From assembly GCA_021732415.1 (NCBI GenBank), contig JAKFVC010000017.1:1-44711 (forward strand): 44,711 bases of DNA. The letters run 5' to 3'. This DNA comes from Planctomycetaceae bacterium. Its GTDB lineage: Bacteria > Planctomycetota > Planctomycetia > Planctomycetales > Planctomycetaceae. Below the pieces are notes generated by a model that made no database searches, was not told the DNA's origin, and saw only the letters and a program-made list of their open reading frames with translations. This document shows positions 35,547 through 43,659 of this stretch, piece after piece. Each line of letters opens with the position of its first letter. Position 1 is the stretch's first letter. Made by a program: the position numbers and the translations under genes.

Positions 35547-35576
35547 AAACCCGGCTACTTTACAGTAGCCGGGTTT
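35547..35576 (-). terminator. Strong bidirectional hairpin, probable lexA terminator
   Basis: A perfect 13-base stem (AAACCCGGCTACT with AGTAGCCGGGTTT) has a four-base loop. On the minus strand it runs into a T-rich tail (TTTTTTATT); on the plus strand it is followed by CTGTTTTC. It lies about 170 bases after the lexA stop and 340 bases after the regulator gene, so it could serve both. Confidence 0.8.
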
Positions 35577-35744
35577 CTGTTTTCATTCAGACATCTTCTG
35601 TGGAGCGTGTTTCCGTTTGCTGGCTGCCGACATCAAACTTGGCCAGGACTTGCCTGGTGGCCCCTCACAGATTGTCCCGCCTGAACGCGATCTGCAAACG
35701 ATTGCTCATGGTGGTGACGGAGCAATCAGCCATCGAACCGGCGA

Positions 35745-36341
35745 CTAGAACTTGCGGATCACAGCGACAGCCTTGCCCAGAACCTGGACGCTGTTCGAGA
35801 GGATCGGCTTGGTCTTGCCGCTGGCTTCCAACCGGACACGGTGTGCTTCTTTGTAGTACACGCGGAGCACGGGGTCCGCACCGTCGATCAGCGCCAACAC
35901 GATGTCGCCATCTTGAGCACTCTTCGTGCGTTTCAGAACGACGGTGTCGCCATCGGTGACGTGAGCATCAGCGAGAGTCTCGCCGGTGGCCGTCACGCTG
36001 AAGTTGTCTTCATTTTCGAACAACGGAGCGAAGTCCAACTGGTCGCCACGGTCGAGGACTTCCAACGGGTTGGCACCATTCAGGCGACCAACGCTGGCCA
36101 GAGACGAACGTGACAACGGCTGATCGGACAACTGAATGGCACGTGACATGTGGGCTTCGCGAGAGATCAAACCCTTGCGTTCGAGAGCCTTCAAGTGACA
36201 CATGACACCATTGGGGGAACGAATTCCAAACTGTGCCCCAATTTCTCGCACCGTGGGACCGTACCCACGCTTCAGAATCTTCTCTTTCAGGAACTCAAAG
36301 ATTTCCTGCTGGCGTTGGGTCAAAATTGGCTTTTGCTTCAT
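35745..36341 (-). CDS. lexA: LexA-family repressor with degenerate self-cleavage site
   Basis: The 198-residue protein matches LexA along its length. The N-terminal winged helix-turn-helix is clear (LTQRQQEIFEFL, PTVREIGAQFGIRSPNGV, HLKALERKGLI). The C-terminal peptidase/dimer domain aligns, but three essential features are replaced. The cleavage site Ala84-Gly85 of E. coli LexA corresponds to Gly89-Ala90 (GRLNGANPL). The nucleophile Ser119 corresponds to Thr122 (ATGETLADAH, codon ACT at 35976-35978). The general base Lys156 corresponds to Leu159 (ADPVLRVYY, codon CTC at 35865-35867). DNA binding should persist, while RecA-stimulated self-cleavage looks impossible. GGAGG lies ten bases before the ATG. 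Confidence 0.9.
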   Translation of the reverse strand: MKQKPILTQRQQEIFEFLKEKILKRGYGPTVREIGAQFGIRSPNGVMCHLKALERKGLISREAHMSRAIQLSDQPLSRSSLASVGRLNGANPLEVLDRGDQLDFAPLFENEDNFSVTATGETLADAHVTDGDTVVLKRTKSAQDGDIVLALIDGADPVLRVYYKEAHRVRLEASGKTKPILSNSVQVLGKAVAVIRKF

Positions 36342-36380
36342 CTTACTAGATCCTCCAAAACATCAAATACGGGGGGCCGA
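36342..36380 (-). promoter_or_regulatory. lexA leader with ribosome binding site
   Basis: On the minus strand this leader carries GGAGGATCTAGTAAG just before the ATG, a strong site with slightly long spacing. A GC-rich run (CGGCCCCCCG) lies upstream. No hairpin leader was found. Confidence 0.5.
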
Positions 36381-36396
36381 GTTGACACAAATCAAC
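36381..36396. promoter_or_regulatory. Candidate lexA operator, GTTGA-N6-TCAAC dyad
   Basis: GTTGACACAAATCAAC has five-base arms and a six-base spacer, centred 47 bases upstream of the lexA start. LexA proteins usually repress themselves from such a place, but LexA operators differ between phyla. No second copy was noticed elsewhere in the window, so this is a suggestion only. Confidence 0.35.
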
Positions 36397-37256
36397 CTGT
36401 TTTTACTGCACTTCTTTCTGACATATCGCGGGCAATATCCTACCTGGAATCCAACACGAATCACCAACCAGGAATTGCCTCCGATGCTGTTGCTTGGCCG
36501 CAAAACCGCGTCTCCTCGCGAATACGACCCGACGGGTCACTTCTCGCTCGTTTCCACCGCTTGCTTCAGCATCACCTGCGCTGCTCCTGAACGGGGCCTG
36601 CACCCCTGACAACTCAGATCGCAGCTCATCCTCATTCCCATAACCATTCGCGTGGAATAGTCTCCAATAGCCGGCCCGTCCATCGGGGGAAACCACTAGC
36701 CCGTAATCTGCGTGATCAGAATCTCACTGGTGACGAGCTAAGGTTCACGTATTGAAGTTTCTGTCCACGCTACAGTCAACCCTAGAATAGCGAATTCTAT
36801 TGAAGAATTTAGGAAATTGTGCCGGTCAGGCAGTTTTTATAAAATGCACGAAACCCGAGGTGTTCACGCACGCACGCTTGTCCCAAATCTGTACATTCAT
36901 TAATTGATGACATGGGGATATAAGGGGAAACCCCAGTGTAATGCACAGTGACATCGCCAGTGCCGGCCTGTACCAGTGCTCTAGAAGTATTGCCTGCAGG
37001 GGAAGACTGAACAAGAACCTTGGCTCCCGCGAGCATGGGGCTTTGGCCTATAGACTTAAGCCATTCCGTCTTACGGGAATCTTGCTCTCAAGAGTGAGAC
37101 TAGGGGAAAAGTCGTTAGACAGTTGGGAGGCGAACACTCCGAAATCGTGCCATCGATGCAGTTTTATACAATGTTAGGTTTCGGAAACATCGATGCGGAC
37201 CGTGGGAGCCAAGCTGGCCTTGGCGAGACGAAGAAGTCCATCCCGGAGGGATTGCA

Positions 37257-37308
37257 GAGAGTAGCCGGTGGTTGAGGAGCGGAGCGACGACACCACCGGC
37301 TACTCTCT
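37257..37308. repeat. Small inverted repeat
   Basis: AGAGAGTAGCCGGTGGTTG at 37257 is mirrored by CACCACCGGCTACTCTCT ending at 37308. The stem is about 18 bases with a GC-rich loop. It sits in the gene-free region. Confidence 0.75.
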
Positions 37309-37496
37309 ACGAGCCCTTCAGGCTCGGAATTCAGCCTGATATCAACCAGCTGAGAACGATGTTGCGCCATGAATGGCGCAACTTCAAAAAACGCAACCGA
37401 GTGCATTTCAACCTTTCACTGGAGGAAATGCACTCGCTTGCGCTTCGAGCTTGTATAAGTCCGACGCGGCCTGGACTTCGAGTCGCCACCCATGCG

Positions 37497-37530
37497 GCCA
37501 GAACTCTTGGCGAGTTCTGCTACACAATTC
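37497..37530. repeat. Dispersed palindromic repeat, family B, copy 2
   Basis: GGCCAGAACTCTTGGCGAGT and onwards repeats the 2071-2096 unit in opposite orientation and the 43974-44006 unit in the same orientation. It ends two bases before the stop of the HlyD-type gene, so it may fold just after the operon. Confidence 0.8.
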
Positions 37531-37531
37531 T

Positions 37532-38647
37532 TTACGGGTTGCTGGCCGTATCCCGTTGAAGACTGGCAGATGGCGACTCGGACGGCACGGGGTTCGCCGC
37601 GGCCTTGGCATCAGCGAAGACGTCCAACTGCTGCCCCACATAGACTTCCGGCTGCGACTGGTCGATCGCGAAGATGACCTGCAGGACGCGAGTGTCGACC
37701 CGCTCGGTGCTGTTCCCTGTCAACGATTTCTTCGGCTGCACATACGGCTCAACGCGGACGAATTCCAGCGGGATGGGGCAGTCCGAAGCTCCCCGGACGA
37801 AGGCGCGCGCCCGGTTGCCGACCTGCAGGCGAGGTATGTCGACCTCGTCGACATCCGCCCGCACGTGGACCCGTTCCATATCACCCAGGATGATCAACGT
37901 CTGACCTGCCGGTTGACCAACATATTCGCCCGGGCGGACATTCACTCGCAAGACCTGTCCCGAGATAGACGCTTTGACCGTCAGACGATCGAGATCCACC
38001 CGGATCTGATCGACCTGGGCCTGATTCTGAGCGACAGTCGCCCGAGCTACCAGCAGATCGGGCTCCCATGTTCCCGCTCGCAGCAACTGATCGTCAGCCA
38101 GGGCCTTGGCGTGTTGCTCCTTGGCAATCAGCCAGTCCTGCTTCGAGGCGACGATCTCTTCCGCGGTGATGACTCGCGAATCCCGGTCGAAGATCTTCTG
38201 CTGCCGACGGTAATGATCTTCCTGTTGAATGACCTTGGCTTCCGCTTCGCGGACCTTCGCGGCACTTGCGGGCAATTCCTCCGGTCGAGGTGATTGTTCC
38301 AGTTTCTTGAGCTGGGCTTGCGCAGTCGCCAGAAGTGCTGCACGAACGGCGAGGTCTGCACGCACCTGACGATCATCAATGCGGAACAACGGGGCGCCGG
38401 CTGGCACCTTGTCCCCCACTTTGACGAACACTTCCTGCACGACTCCCGTGACATGCGTACCGACCGAGATATCTTCAGTCCGGGGCTCGGCAATCCCCAC
38501 GGCGGCCACCGACAAGCCGAACGGAGAGCGCGGCGGGGGCACCGGTGGATCGAGGGGCGGTTTCGCCTGGGCATTCCGCGTCACGTGATATCCCGCGACG
38601 CTCAGCAAGGACAACGCCATCATGGGCAGCAACCAGTTACGCAACAT
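37532..38647 (-). CDS. HlyD-family membrane fusion (periplasmic adaptor) protein
   Basis: The 371-residue protein has one N-terminal membrane helix (about 5-22) and a Pro-rich linker (PPLDPPVPPPRSP). A split biotinyl-lipoyl domain follows (VFVKVGDKVPAGAPLFRID and LRVNVRPGEYVG). A long helical hairpin (about 95-215, rich in Ala, Glu, Gln and Lys) lies between its halves. A beta-barrel domain (VHVRADVDEVDIPRL) completes the classic adaptor layout. It should bridge the inner-membrane ABC complex to an outer-membrane partner. The ATG overlaps the end of the ATPase gene by 11 bases, so they are translationally coupled. No TolC-like gene is present. Confidence 0.92.
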   Translation of the reverse strand: MLRNWLLPMMALSLLSVAGYHVTRNAQAKPPLDPPVPPPRSPFGLSVAAVGIAEPRTEDISVGTHVTGVVQEVFVKVGDKVPAGAPLFRIDDRQVRADLAVRAALLATAQAQLKKLEQSPRPEELPASAAKVREAEAKVIQQEDHYRRQQKIFDRDSRVITAEEIVASKQDWLIAKEQHAKALADDQLLRAGTWEPDLLVARATVAQNQAQVDQIRVDLDRLTVKASISGQVLRVNVRPGEYVGQPAGQTLIILGDMERVHVRADVDEVDIPRLQVGNRARAFVRGASDCPIPLEFVRVEPYVQPKKSLTGNSTERVDTRVLQVIFAIDQSQPEVYVGQQLDVFADAKAAANPVPSESPSASLQRDTASNP

Positions 38648-39449
38648 GATCTACACTCCCGAAGACACGATTCACAGAGAGCAACTCATTCGCGATCGGC
38701 TCAGCGGCCGGTTCTGACCTCACGGCAATTCGCTGCGCACGTGTTTCAATTTTTTCGATGCGACCGTCCGTCATGGAGACAATCCGATCACCGTACTCGA
38801 AGACTCGGTTGTCGTGGGTCACCACCAGGACGGCGCGATCAGGATGCACGGCGACCCGTCGCAACAACTCCATGACGGTCTGACCGGACTGAGCATCCAG
38901 AGCCGCAGTCGGTTCGTCACAGACCAGCAAGCGCGGTTCATGCACTAGGGCTCGAGCAATTGCGACTCGCTGCTGCTGCCCGCCGGACAACTGCGACGGC
39001 TTGGAATCAGCGCGATTCCCTAGTCCCACTGTTTCCAGGGTTTCCCGGGCCTTGGACACCGCCTGTCGACGCGGCATGCCGGCAATGATGAGCGGCAAGG
39101 CAGCGTTCTCCGCCGCAGTCAGCGCGGGCAACAAGTTGTACTGCTGAAAGACGAACCCGATGTTCTTGCCGCGAAACTGCACCAGTCGGGTTCCTCGCAG
39201 AGATTGATGCGACTCTCCGAACAATGTGATGTCGCCCCCCGTCGGCTCCAGCAATCCACAGACGATCGAAATGAGCGTCGTCTTGCCACAGCCGCTGGGC
39301 CCGACCAGCAACGTGATCTCACCGAGTGGAATGTCCAGATCGATTCCGTGCAACACGCGGATGCGAGTATCACCGTCACCAAAGTCACGGGTGATCCCGC
39401 GGCAGGAGACCGCGATAGCAGGCTCAACCAGAGGCGCTACGATTCTCAT
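38637..39449 (-). CDS. ABC transporter ATP-binding protein (MacB/LolD/DevA-like)
   Basis: A 270-residue ATPase with Walker A GPSGCGKTT (50-58), the Q-loop at FVFQQYNLLP, signature LSGGQ (154-158), Walker B LLVCDEP (174-180) and the H-loop VVTHD. The FQQYNLLPALTAAEN stretch fits the MacB/LolD group, which powers FtsX-type permeases rather than classic importers. It follows the permease gene after 6 bases and overlaps the adaptor gene, so all three are one complex. The ribosome binding site is weak (AGG). Confidence 0.94.
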   Translation of the reverse strand: MRIVAPLVEPAIAVSCRGITRDFGDGDTRIRVLHGIDLDIPLGEITLLVGPSGCGKTTLISIVCGLLEPTGGDITLFGESHQSLRGTRLVQFRGKNIGFVFQQYNLLPALTAAENAALPLIIAGMPRRQAVSKARETLETVGLGNRADSKPSQLSGGQQQRVAIARALVHEPRLLVCDEPTAALDAQSGQTVMELLRRVAVHPDRAVLVVTHDNRVFEYGDRIVSMTDGRIEKIETRAQRIAVRSEPAAEPIANELLSVNRVFGSVDHVA

Positions 39450-39455
39450 AATTGT

Positions 39456-40592
39456 TTACCTGAACACGACGGCTGGTTCCAGGACCAGAACTTTGCGAAT
39501 ACTGAGCACGCTGGACAGTACGACAATGAATCCCACCGCAACAGCCGTCATCAACGCCACTTGCCAGGGTGTCTGAAACCCAGCCAGGTGCGTCACATCT
39601 TTGGTCACCTCGAAGAACATGGCGGACATCCCGATCCCGATCGAATAGCCCAGGACCCCGACCACGACGGCTTGCAGCAGGATCATTTGAATGATGCGCA
39701 AATTCGTTACCCCCATCGCCTTCAGATTGCCGAACTGCTTGAGGTTCTCAATCGTGAAGAGATAGAACGTCTGCCCGGCAATGGCGGTACCGACAATAAA
39801 TCCCAAGGCGACCGTAATCCCAAAATTGATCGGAATTCCAGTCGATTTGATGTAATACCACACCGTCATCCAGGCAAACTGAGACGTCGTGAGGGCCACC
39901 CGACCGGAACGCTGTTGAATCTGCTGACAAAGTTTTGCAGGTTCGGTCCCCGGCATCATCTTCACGAGGACGAACGACAAAAAATTGCGATCGCGAGGTG
40001 CATATTGGCGGGCGACATTGTAGCGCGCAAACAAGATCGGAAAAGTCTGGAAGGGGGGCGACGCCTTGCAGATGCCGACGATCACGGCGCGGCGGTCATT
40101 CATTTCCAGCGTGCGCCCCAACTGATACGGCTGGTTGGGAAACAGGTAGGAATAGCCGGCTTTGTCGATGATCACGGCATCCGGCTGACGTAAATCGGCC
40201 AGGCTGCCATAGAGCATTTCACGCGGCGCACCGACTAGTGAACTGTCATCTAATCCCATCAAGATCAGTTGTCGATGCAATCCGTTCGGCTGCCGTGCCG
40301 TCACCATCCCCTTGTACAACCCCACAGCCCATGCCACACCAGGCACACCGCGGACCACGCTGACTTCTGTATCGGGCAGCGGGCGCAGTTCATCGACGCT
40401 TTGGACGTTCTCGTTCATGACCCACACATCAGCATCGGCCACATCGATGATTTGGCTGACCGTGCGCCGCATCAGGCTGACAAAAATGGAGGTCTGATGG
40501 GCGATCAACACCGACCCGAACGCCACACCAAACACAATCCCCAGGTACTTGGTGCGATCCCCGGTCAACATTTTCCACGCGACCCAGTTCAT
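39456..40592 (-). CDS. ABC transporter permease, FtsX/DevC-like
   Basis: The 378-residue permease has a first membrane helix at about 17-38, a large extracytoplasmic domain (about 45-245), and three more helices (about 250-272, 295-320, 345-368). This four-helix pattern with a big first loop is the MacB/FtsX/DevC type. Segments such as NLKQFGNLKAMGVTNLRI precede helix three. The partners at 38637 (ATPase) and 37532 (adaptor) suggest export of a lipid, peptide or drug. The gene start overlaps the end of the TetR-type gene by four bases. Confidence 0.92.
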   Translation of the reverse strand: MNWVAWKMLTGDRTKYLGIVFGVAFGSVLIAHQTSIFVSLMRRTVSQIIDVADADVWVMNENVQSVDELRPLPDTEVSVVRGVPGVAWAVGLYKGMVTARQPNGLHRQLILMGLDDSSLVGAPREMLYGSLADLRQPDAVIIDKAGYSYLFPNQPYQLGRTLEMNDRRAVIVGICKASPPFQTFPILFARYNVARQYAPRDRNFLSFVLVKMMPGTEPAKLCQQIQQRSGRVALTTSQFAWMTVWYYIKSTGIPINFGITVALGFIVGTAIAGQTFYLFTIENLKQFGNLKAMGVTNLRIIQMILLQAVVVGVLGYSIGIGMSAMFFEVTKDVTHLAGFQTPWQVALMTAVAVGFIVVLSSVLSIRKVLVLEPAVVFR

Positions 40593-41242
40593 GACATCTG
40601 CTCCAGGCTGCTGGTGGCGGTGACGGGTGCCCCCTGCCCCAGCGCCGCCAGACTGAATCGGGTGATATGTTCGGCGATGACCGGTAAATTGAAGTGGGTA
40701 TACTCGTCACGTCCCACCAGCAATTCGGCAATCGGCCGATGGACTTTGTAGAACAGACACTGACTGACAATGCTGAAGCCGATCATCCAGCCTTGTCGCT
40801 CGGCTAGATCGTCTGGGGTCAACTCACGGATGACGCCACGCAACGTTTCAGCCATCGGACGGATGTAGGCTTCCACCAGCTTGACGCAGGCGTCTGTCGG
40901 ATCGGCCATTTCTCGCAGCATCAATCGCATATGCCAGCTCGGTAAATCCTCGGCCAGTTGCTGCTCCAGCCACTGGCGGATGAAGACCCGCAGTTTCTGC
41001 TGTGGCGTCCAACCTTCAGGCCAGACCACATTGATCAAGCCGGCCGTGTTGCAGTGAGCCCGTTCGACGGCCGCGATATACAAAGCCCGCTTGTCGCCGA
41101 AGTAGTAATTCACCGCAGCCACATTCGCTTTGCCGCGTCGGCAGATATCTCTGATTGTGGCGGCTTGAAAACCGTATTCCGCGAAGATCTCTCCAGCGGC
41201 TTCCAGCAGGCGGTCCCGGGTTTGTTCTTGTAAGGCATCCAT
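40589..41242 (-). CDS. TetR/AcrR family regulator of the exporter operon
   Basis: About 217 residues. The N-terminal helix-turn-helix is clear (RDRLLEAAGEIFAEYGFQAA, TIRDICRRGKANVAAVNYYF). The C-terminal part (QWLEQQLAEDLPSWHMRLMLREMADPT) fits the CerR/CecR-like ligand domain. It is first in a four-gene operon with permease, ATPase and adaptor, so it probably represses them until a ligand binds. The ATG at 41242 is used; the longer frame begins with TTG at 41284 and has no ribosome binding site. A palindrome about 54 bases upstream is a candidate operator. Confidence 0.9.
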   Translation of the reverse strand: MDALQEQTRDRLLEAAGEIFAEYGFQAATIRDICRRGKANVAAVNYYFGDKRALYIAAVERAHCNTAGLINVVWPEGWTPQQKLRVFIRQWLEQQLAEDLPSWHMRLMLREMADPTDACVKLVEAYIRPMAETLRGVIRELTPDDLAERQGWMIGFSIVSQCLFYKVHRPIAELLVGRDEYTHFNLPVIAEHITRFSLAALGQGAPVTATSSLEQMS

Positions 41243-41295
41243 GAGGTGTTCGAGCGCCTCCACCGAATAAATCGGACGTTTCAATCAAGTGTATG

Positions 41296-41307
41296 AAACA
41301 ATTGTTT
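41296..41307 (-). promoter_or_regulatory. Candidate TetR-type operator AAACAATTGTTT
   Basis: A perfect 12-base palindrome in an AT-rich stretch, about 54-65 bases upstream of the TetR-type start codon. The position and symmetry fit autoregulation of the exporter operon. Matching sites elsewhere in the window were not found. Confidence 0.5.
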
Positions 41308-41406
41308 TAATTCAAGAGGTGAATTGGCAACTGAGGAGTAACACCAGCGATTGATTCATCGCAAGTATTTACTACCAGAATGGTTGTGAGTTTTATAAAT
41401 TCCGCA

Positions 41407-41482
41407 GGGTGCCACTGGCTGTGCCAGTGCTAAGTCTTTCGACTCCCGATCCGGCAAAGCACTGGCACAGCCAGTGGCACCC
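41407..41482. repeat. Perfect 25-base intergenic inverted repeat
   Basis: GGGTGCCACTGGCTGTGCCA and onwards (41407-41431) is mirrored exactly by 41458-41482, with 26 bases between. Each arm contains its own TGGCTGTGCCA dyad. It lies between the exporter operon promoter and the SET-domain gene. Confidence 0.9.
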
Positions 41483-41574
41483 GAATTCAGGGTCTGCACG
41501 CGGTTTAGGGCCGTATTGATTGACGCCGGGGACTGGACAAAGAAAGAACCGGCGGCTGGGCCGCGCACACATTG

Positions 41575-41595
41575 CCGACGCTAGCAGCGTCGGCC
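41575..41595. repeat. Small palindrome near SET-domain gene end
   Basis: CCGACGCTAGCAGCGTCGG is a short near-perfect hairpin ending about 12 bases before the SET-domain gene stop at 41607. It resembles the palindrome at 12568-12588. With no T-run it is not a classical terminator. Confidence 0.7.
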
Positions 41596-41606
41596 ACGGG
41601 CTGTGG

Positions 41607-42038
41607 TTAGCGCCCTGCCAAAACAGGCAGCTCTGCGGGATCGACGATCCAGCCTCGACAACGAGGACTGCGGCAACCACAGCGGATTGCGGCGTCGGCT
41701 GGCCAGCAGTAGTCAATTGACAATTCTTCGCCCGGTTCGATGACCCGCAGGGCCTCCACCCAAACGGTGTTCGGTAGCGGATCGCTTTTGCTGAGCGGCT
41801 CGTACCACGTGAATCGACAGTTCGGCGTGCAACTGTGGTTGATGAAACGGAACGGGGCCCCGGGTTCCAGACGACGGGGGCCGCCGAGATCAATGCAATA
41901 GTTGGAATCGTAGCCTTCCGTATCGATCACCTCACCGGTCACTTCTCCGACCGCCGCCCCTTTCTTGAAGCGTCGACGCGCATAGACTCCCTTACCATAG
42001 GCCGCCTGACCAACACGCACAGTTTCGAAGTCATCCAT
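41607..42038 (-). CDS. SET domain-containing protein
   Basis: The 143-residue protein is a compact SET domain. It has GKGVYARRRFKKG near residue 15, the S-adenosylmethionine-binding motif FINHSCTPNC (65-74) and the catalytic ELSIDYCW (105-112). A post-SET zinc site is formed by C120-x-C122-x4-C127. SET enzymes usually methylate lysine in proteins; bacterial ones may target host or own proteins, and the substrate here is unknown. No signal peptide, so cytoplasmic. The start could be the ATG at 42038 or the one at 42047; GAGG lies between two and eleven bases upstream. Confidence 0.9.
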   Translation of the reverse strand: MDDFETVRVGQAAYGKGVYARRRFKKGAAVGEVTGEVIDTEGYDSNYCIDLGGPRRLEPGAPFRFINHSCTPNCRFTWYEPLSKSDPLPNTVWVEALRVIEPGEELSIDYCWPADAAIRCGCRSPRCRGWIVDPAELPVLAGR

Positions 42039-42168
42039 AACGAACATTACCTCTGCAAACGGGGAACGAACTCATCGCGTCAAGACCGAGCGGCTTTCAG
42101 CAGTGCATTGTCGTTATTGGAAGTTTGCTTTCAAGAGTGGGGAATCTGCAGGTCGGATGGGAAGCATT

Positions 42169-42325
42169 GATCCACAGATTTCACAGATGACGCAGATGAA
42201 ATTCAGATTCGAAATCGTCTGCCTAGAATCGCTCACAGCGTTCCAGGACCCTTCGTGTGTCATTGAGAAGCCCATCGAAGAATTCTCCGAATCCAATCTG
42301 CGCCATCTGCGAAATCTGTGGATGT
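42169..42325. repeat. Intergenic inverted repeat, CACAGATTTCACAGATG arms
   Basis: The left arm starts at 42169 (GATCCACAGATTTCACAGATG...) and the right arm ends at 42325 (...CATCTGCGAAATCTGTGGAT). Each carries several CAGAT or ATCTG units. The centre is about 75 bases. It fills the gap between divergent SET-domain and barrel genes; a further short repeat, GTCAGGCACAGCCTGAC, is near 42348. Confidence 0.85.
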
Positions 42326-42466
42326 TGGTCTGCCTTCAACCCATCGTCAGGCACAGCCTGACCTACGATGACTGGAATTGATCTTGCAGAAAACGCCACG
42401 TTGACGTATGAACCGGCTCCCTCCGGTTGACAGCCTTCGTTCTCGACCATCTCCCCAAGACATCCC

Positions 42467-43615
42467 ATGTTACCGGCATCCTCTGACGCCCGATGCGTTT
42501 GGTTGCGCCGCCATTGGCCGGTTGGGGTACTGCGCTGGTGGATCGTGTCACGGGCTGTCTGCGTCTTGCTGTGCCTGCTCAGCATGTTGGCTGGCAGCAG
42601 TTTCTCGACCGGTGCGTTGTGGGCAGAGTCCCCTCCGGAACGCATATCAACCGAAACTGAATCAGGTGCCACCCGCGAGGCATTCGCGATCGATCAGGCC
42701 CAACTCCCGGTCAACGAACTCGCACTGGAGTCCGGACCGTTGTGGAGTACCAGCGCGAATAAAAACAAATGGCTGGCGGATCATCTAAAACTCGTGGCTG
42801 ACGATGAGCCGGATGATCCCGCGAAGCCGTTTTCCGAGCCTGATATTACCGAACCTGGCCCGGACATGGGTGATTATCCGAATAGCGCATTCACGCTGCC
42901 GAAAGGCCGGGCCTATGTCGAGTTCGCACCGCTCACGTTACAGACCGCTGACAAATTCAATGCCGCTTCCTATAATTTCCCGTTCCTGCTGCGGTACGGT
43001 ATTACCGACGACGTGGAAATCCGATTGATCAGTTCCGGATTGGCCAGCGTGTTCGACCAGGGTAACACGGTTTCCGGCTTCACGCCGTTGATCATCGACA
43101 CCAAGATCCATCTCTGGGACGACCAGATGGAGCGCTACATTCCGGCGGCCTCACTGGAGGTCTACGTCCAGACCACTTTAGGAACGCCGGCGTTTCAAGG
43201 TGGCGTGGAACCGTCCATCAATCTGAATCTCGATTTCCCGATCACCAAGAAAACGAATGTCGAGATGACGTTTGGCTACACCGGAGTTCAGGATGCACTC
43301 TTCGTATTTGGCGGGGAACGCTTTATCCCCCGCTTCAGCCATGAAGTTCCCGTCATCCATCGCGAGAATCTGAATGTCAATCAGTTTTCGTATCAATGGG
43401 CGGTTGAGCATCAGCTCACTGACGATTTGCAAATCTTTATCCACGGCTACTTCAATGGGCCCGTGTACCTACAGAGCGGCCCGGGGAAGGTCATCGGAAC
43501 CGGCTGGTTCTATAAGGTGACGCAGCAAATCATGCTGTTCAGCTCTTACAATTTCGGCCTGGACTCGTCTTCGCCGCCGTTCTCGACCCAACTGGGGATG
43601 GCGTTTGCGCTCTAG
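42467..43615 (+). CDS. Outer-membrane beta-barrel candidate, phenol MetA-like transporter family
   Basis: The 382-residue protein has a hydrophobic signal-like segment at about 27-52 and a disordered acidic part (55-135). The C-terminal domain has amphipathic beta strands (AYVEFAPLTLQT, VEIRLISSGL, NLNLDFPITKKTNVEMTFGYTG, LQIFIHGYF) and ends in an aromatic-hydrophobic residue pair. This fits the putative MetA-pathway/transporter family of outer-membrane proteins (PF13557 as I recall it). Function is unproven; a porin-like or anchored role is likely. There is no good ribosome binding site before 42467; an internal start is possible. Confidence 0.72.
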   Translation: MLPASSDARCVWLRRHWPVGVLRWWIVSRAVCVLLCLLSMLAGSSFSTGALWAESPPERISTETESGATREAFAIDQAQLPVNELALESGPLWSTSANKNKWLADHLKLVADDEPDDPAKPFSEPDITEPGPDMGDYPNSAFTLPKGRAYVEFAPLTLQTADKFNAASYNFPFLLRYGITDDVEIRLISSGLASVFDQGNTVSGFTPLIIDTKIHLWDDQMERYIPAASLEVYVQTTLGTPAFQGGVEPSINLNLDFPITKKTNVEMTFGYTGVQDALFVFGGERFIPRFSHEVPVIHRENLNVNQFSYQWAVEHQLTDDLQIFIHGYFNGPVYLQSGPGKVIGTGWFYKVTQQIMLFSSYNFGLDSSSPPFSTQLGMAFAL

Positions 43616-43659
43616 AGAGTGGCTGGAAAATGCGGTTTCAAGACGCATTTCCGCCGGGA

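Larger units (their letters stand above)
36397..37531. other. Long region without a convincing gene
   Basis: Over 1.1 kb separates lexA from the exporter operon. Short frames on both strands (for example 36403-36696 minus and 36809-37036 minus) lack recognisable protein features. Two degenerate direct repeats are visible: 36820-36854 and 37142-37174, both with GAAAT-GTGCC-N5-GCAGTTTT-ATA-AATG. A palindrome with GAGAGTAGCCGGTGGT arms is at 37257-37308, and family B lies at 37497-37530. A structured RNA or a decayed element is possible. Confidence 0.45.

Noticed and set aside
36403-37036. Minus-strand frames in the gap after lexA
   Set aside because: No recognisable domain, biased composition and no ribosome binding site.
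36820-37174. Integron cassette with attC sites
   Set aside because: A GTTAGGT core-like motif occurs near 37175 but no matching inverse core or symmetrical attC arms were found.
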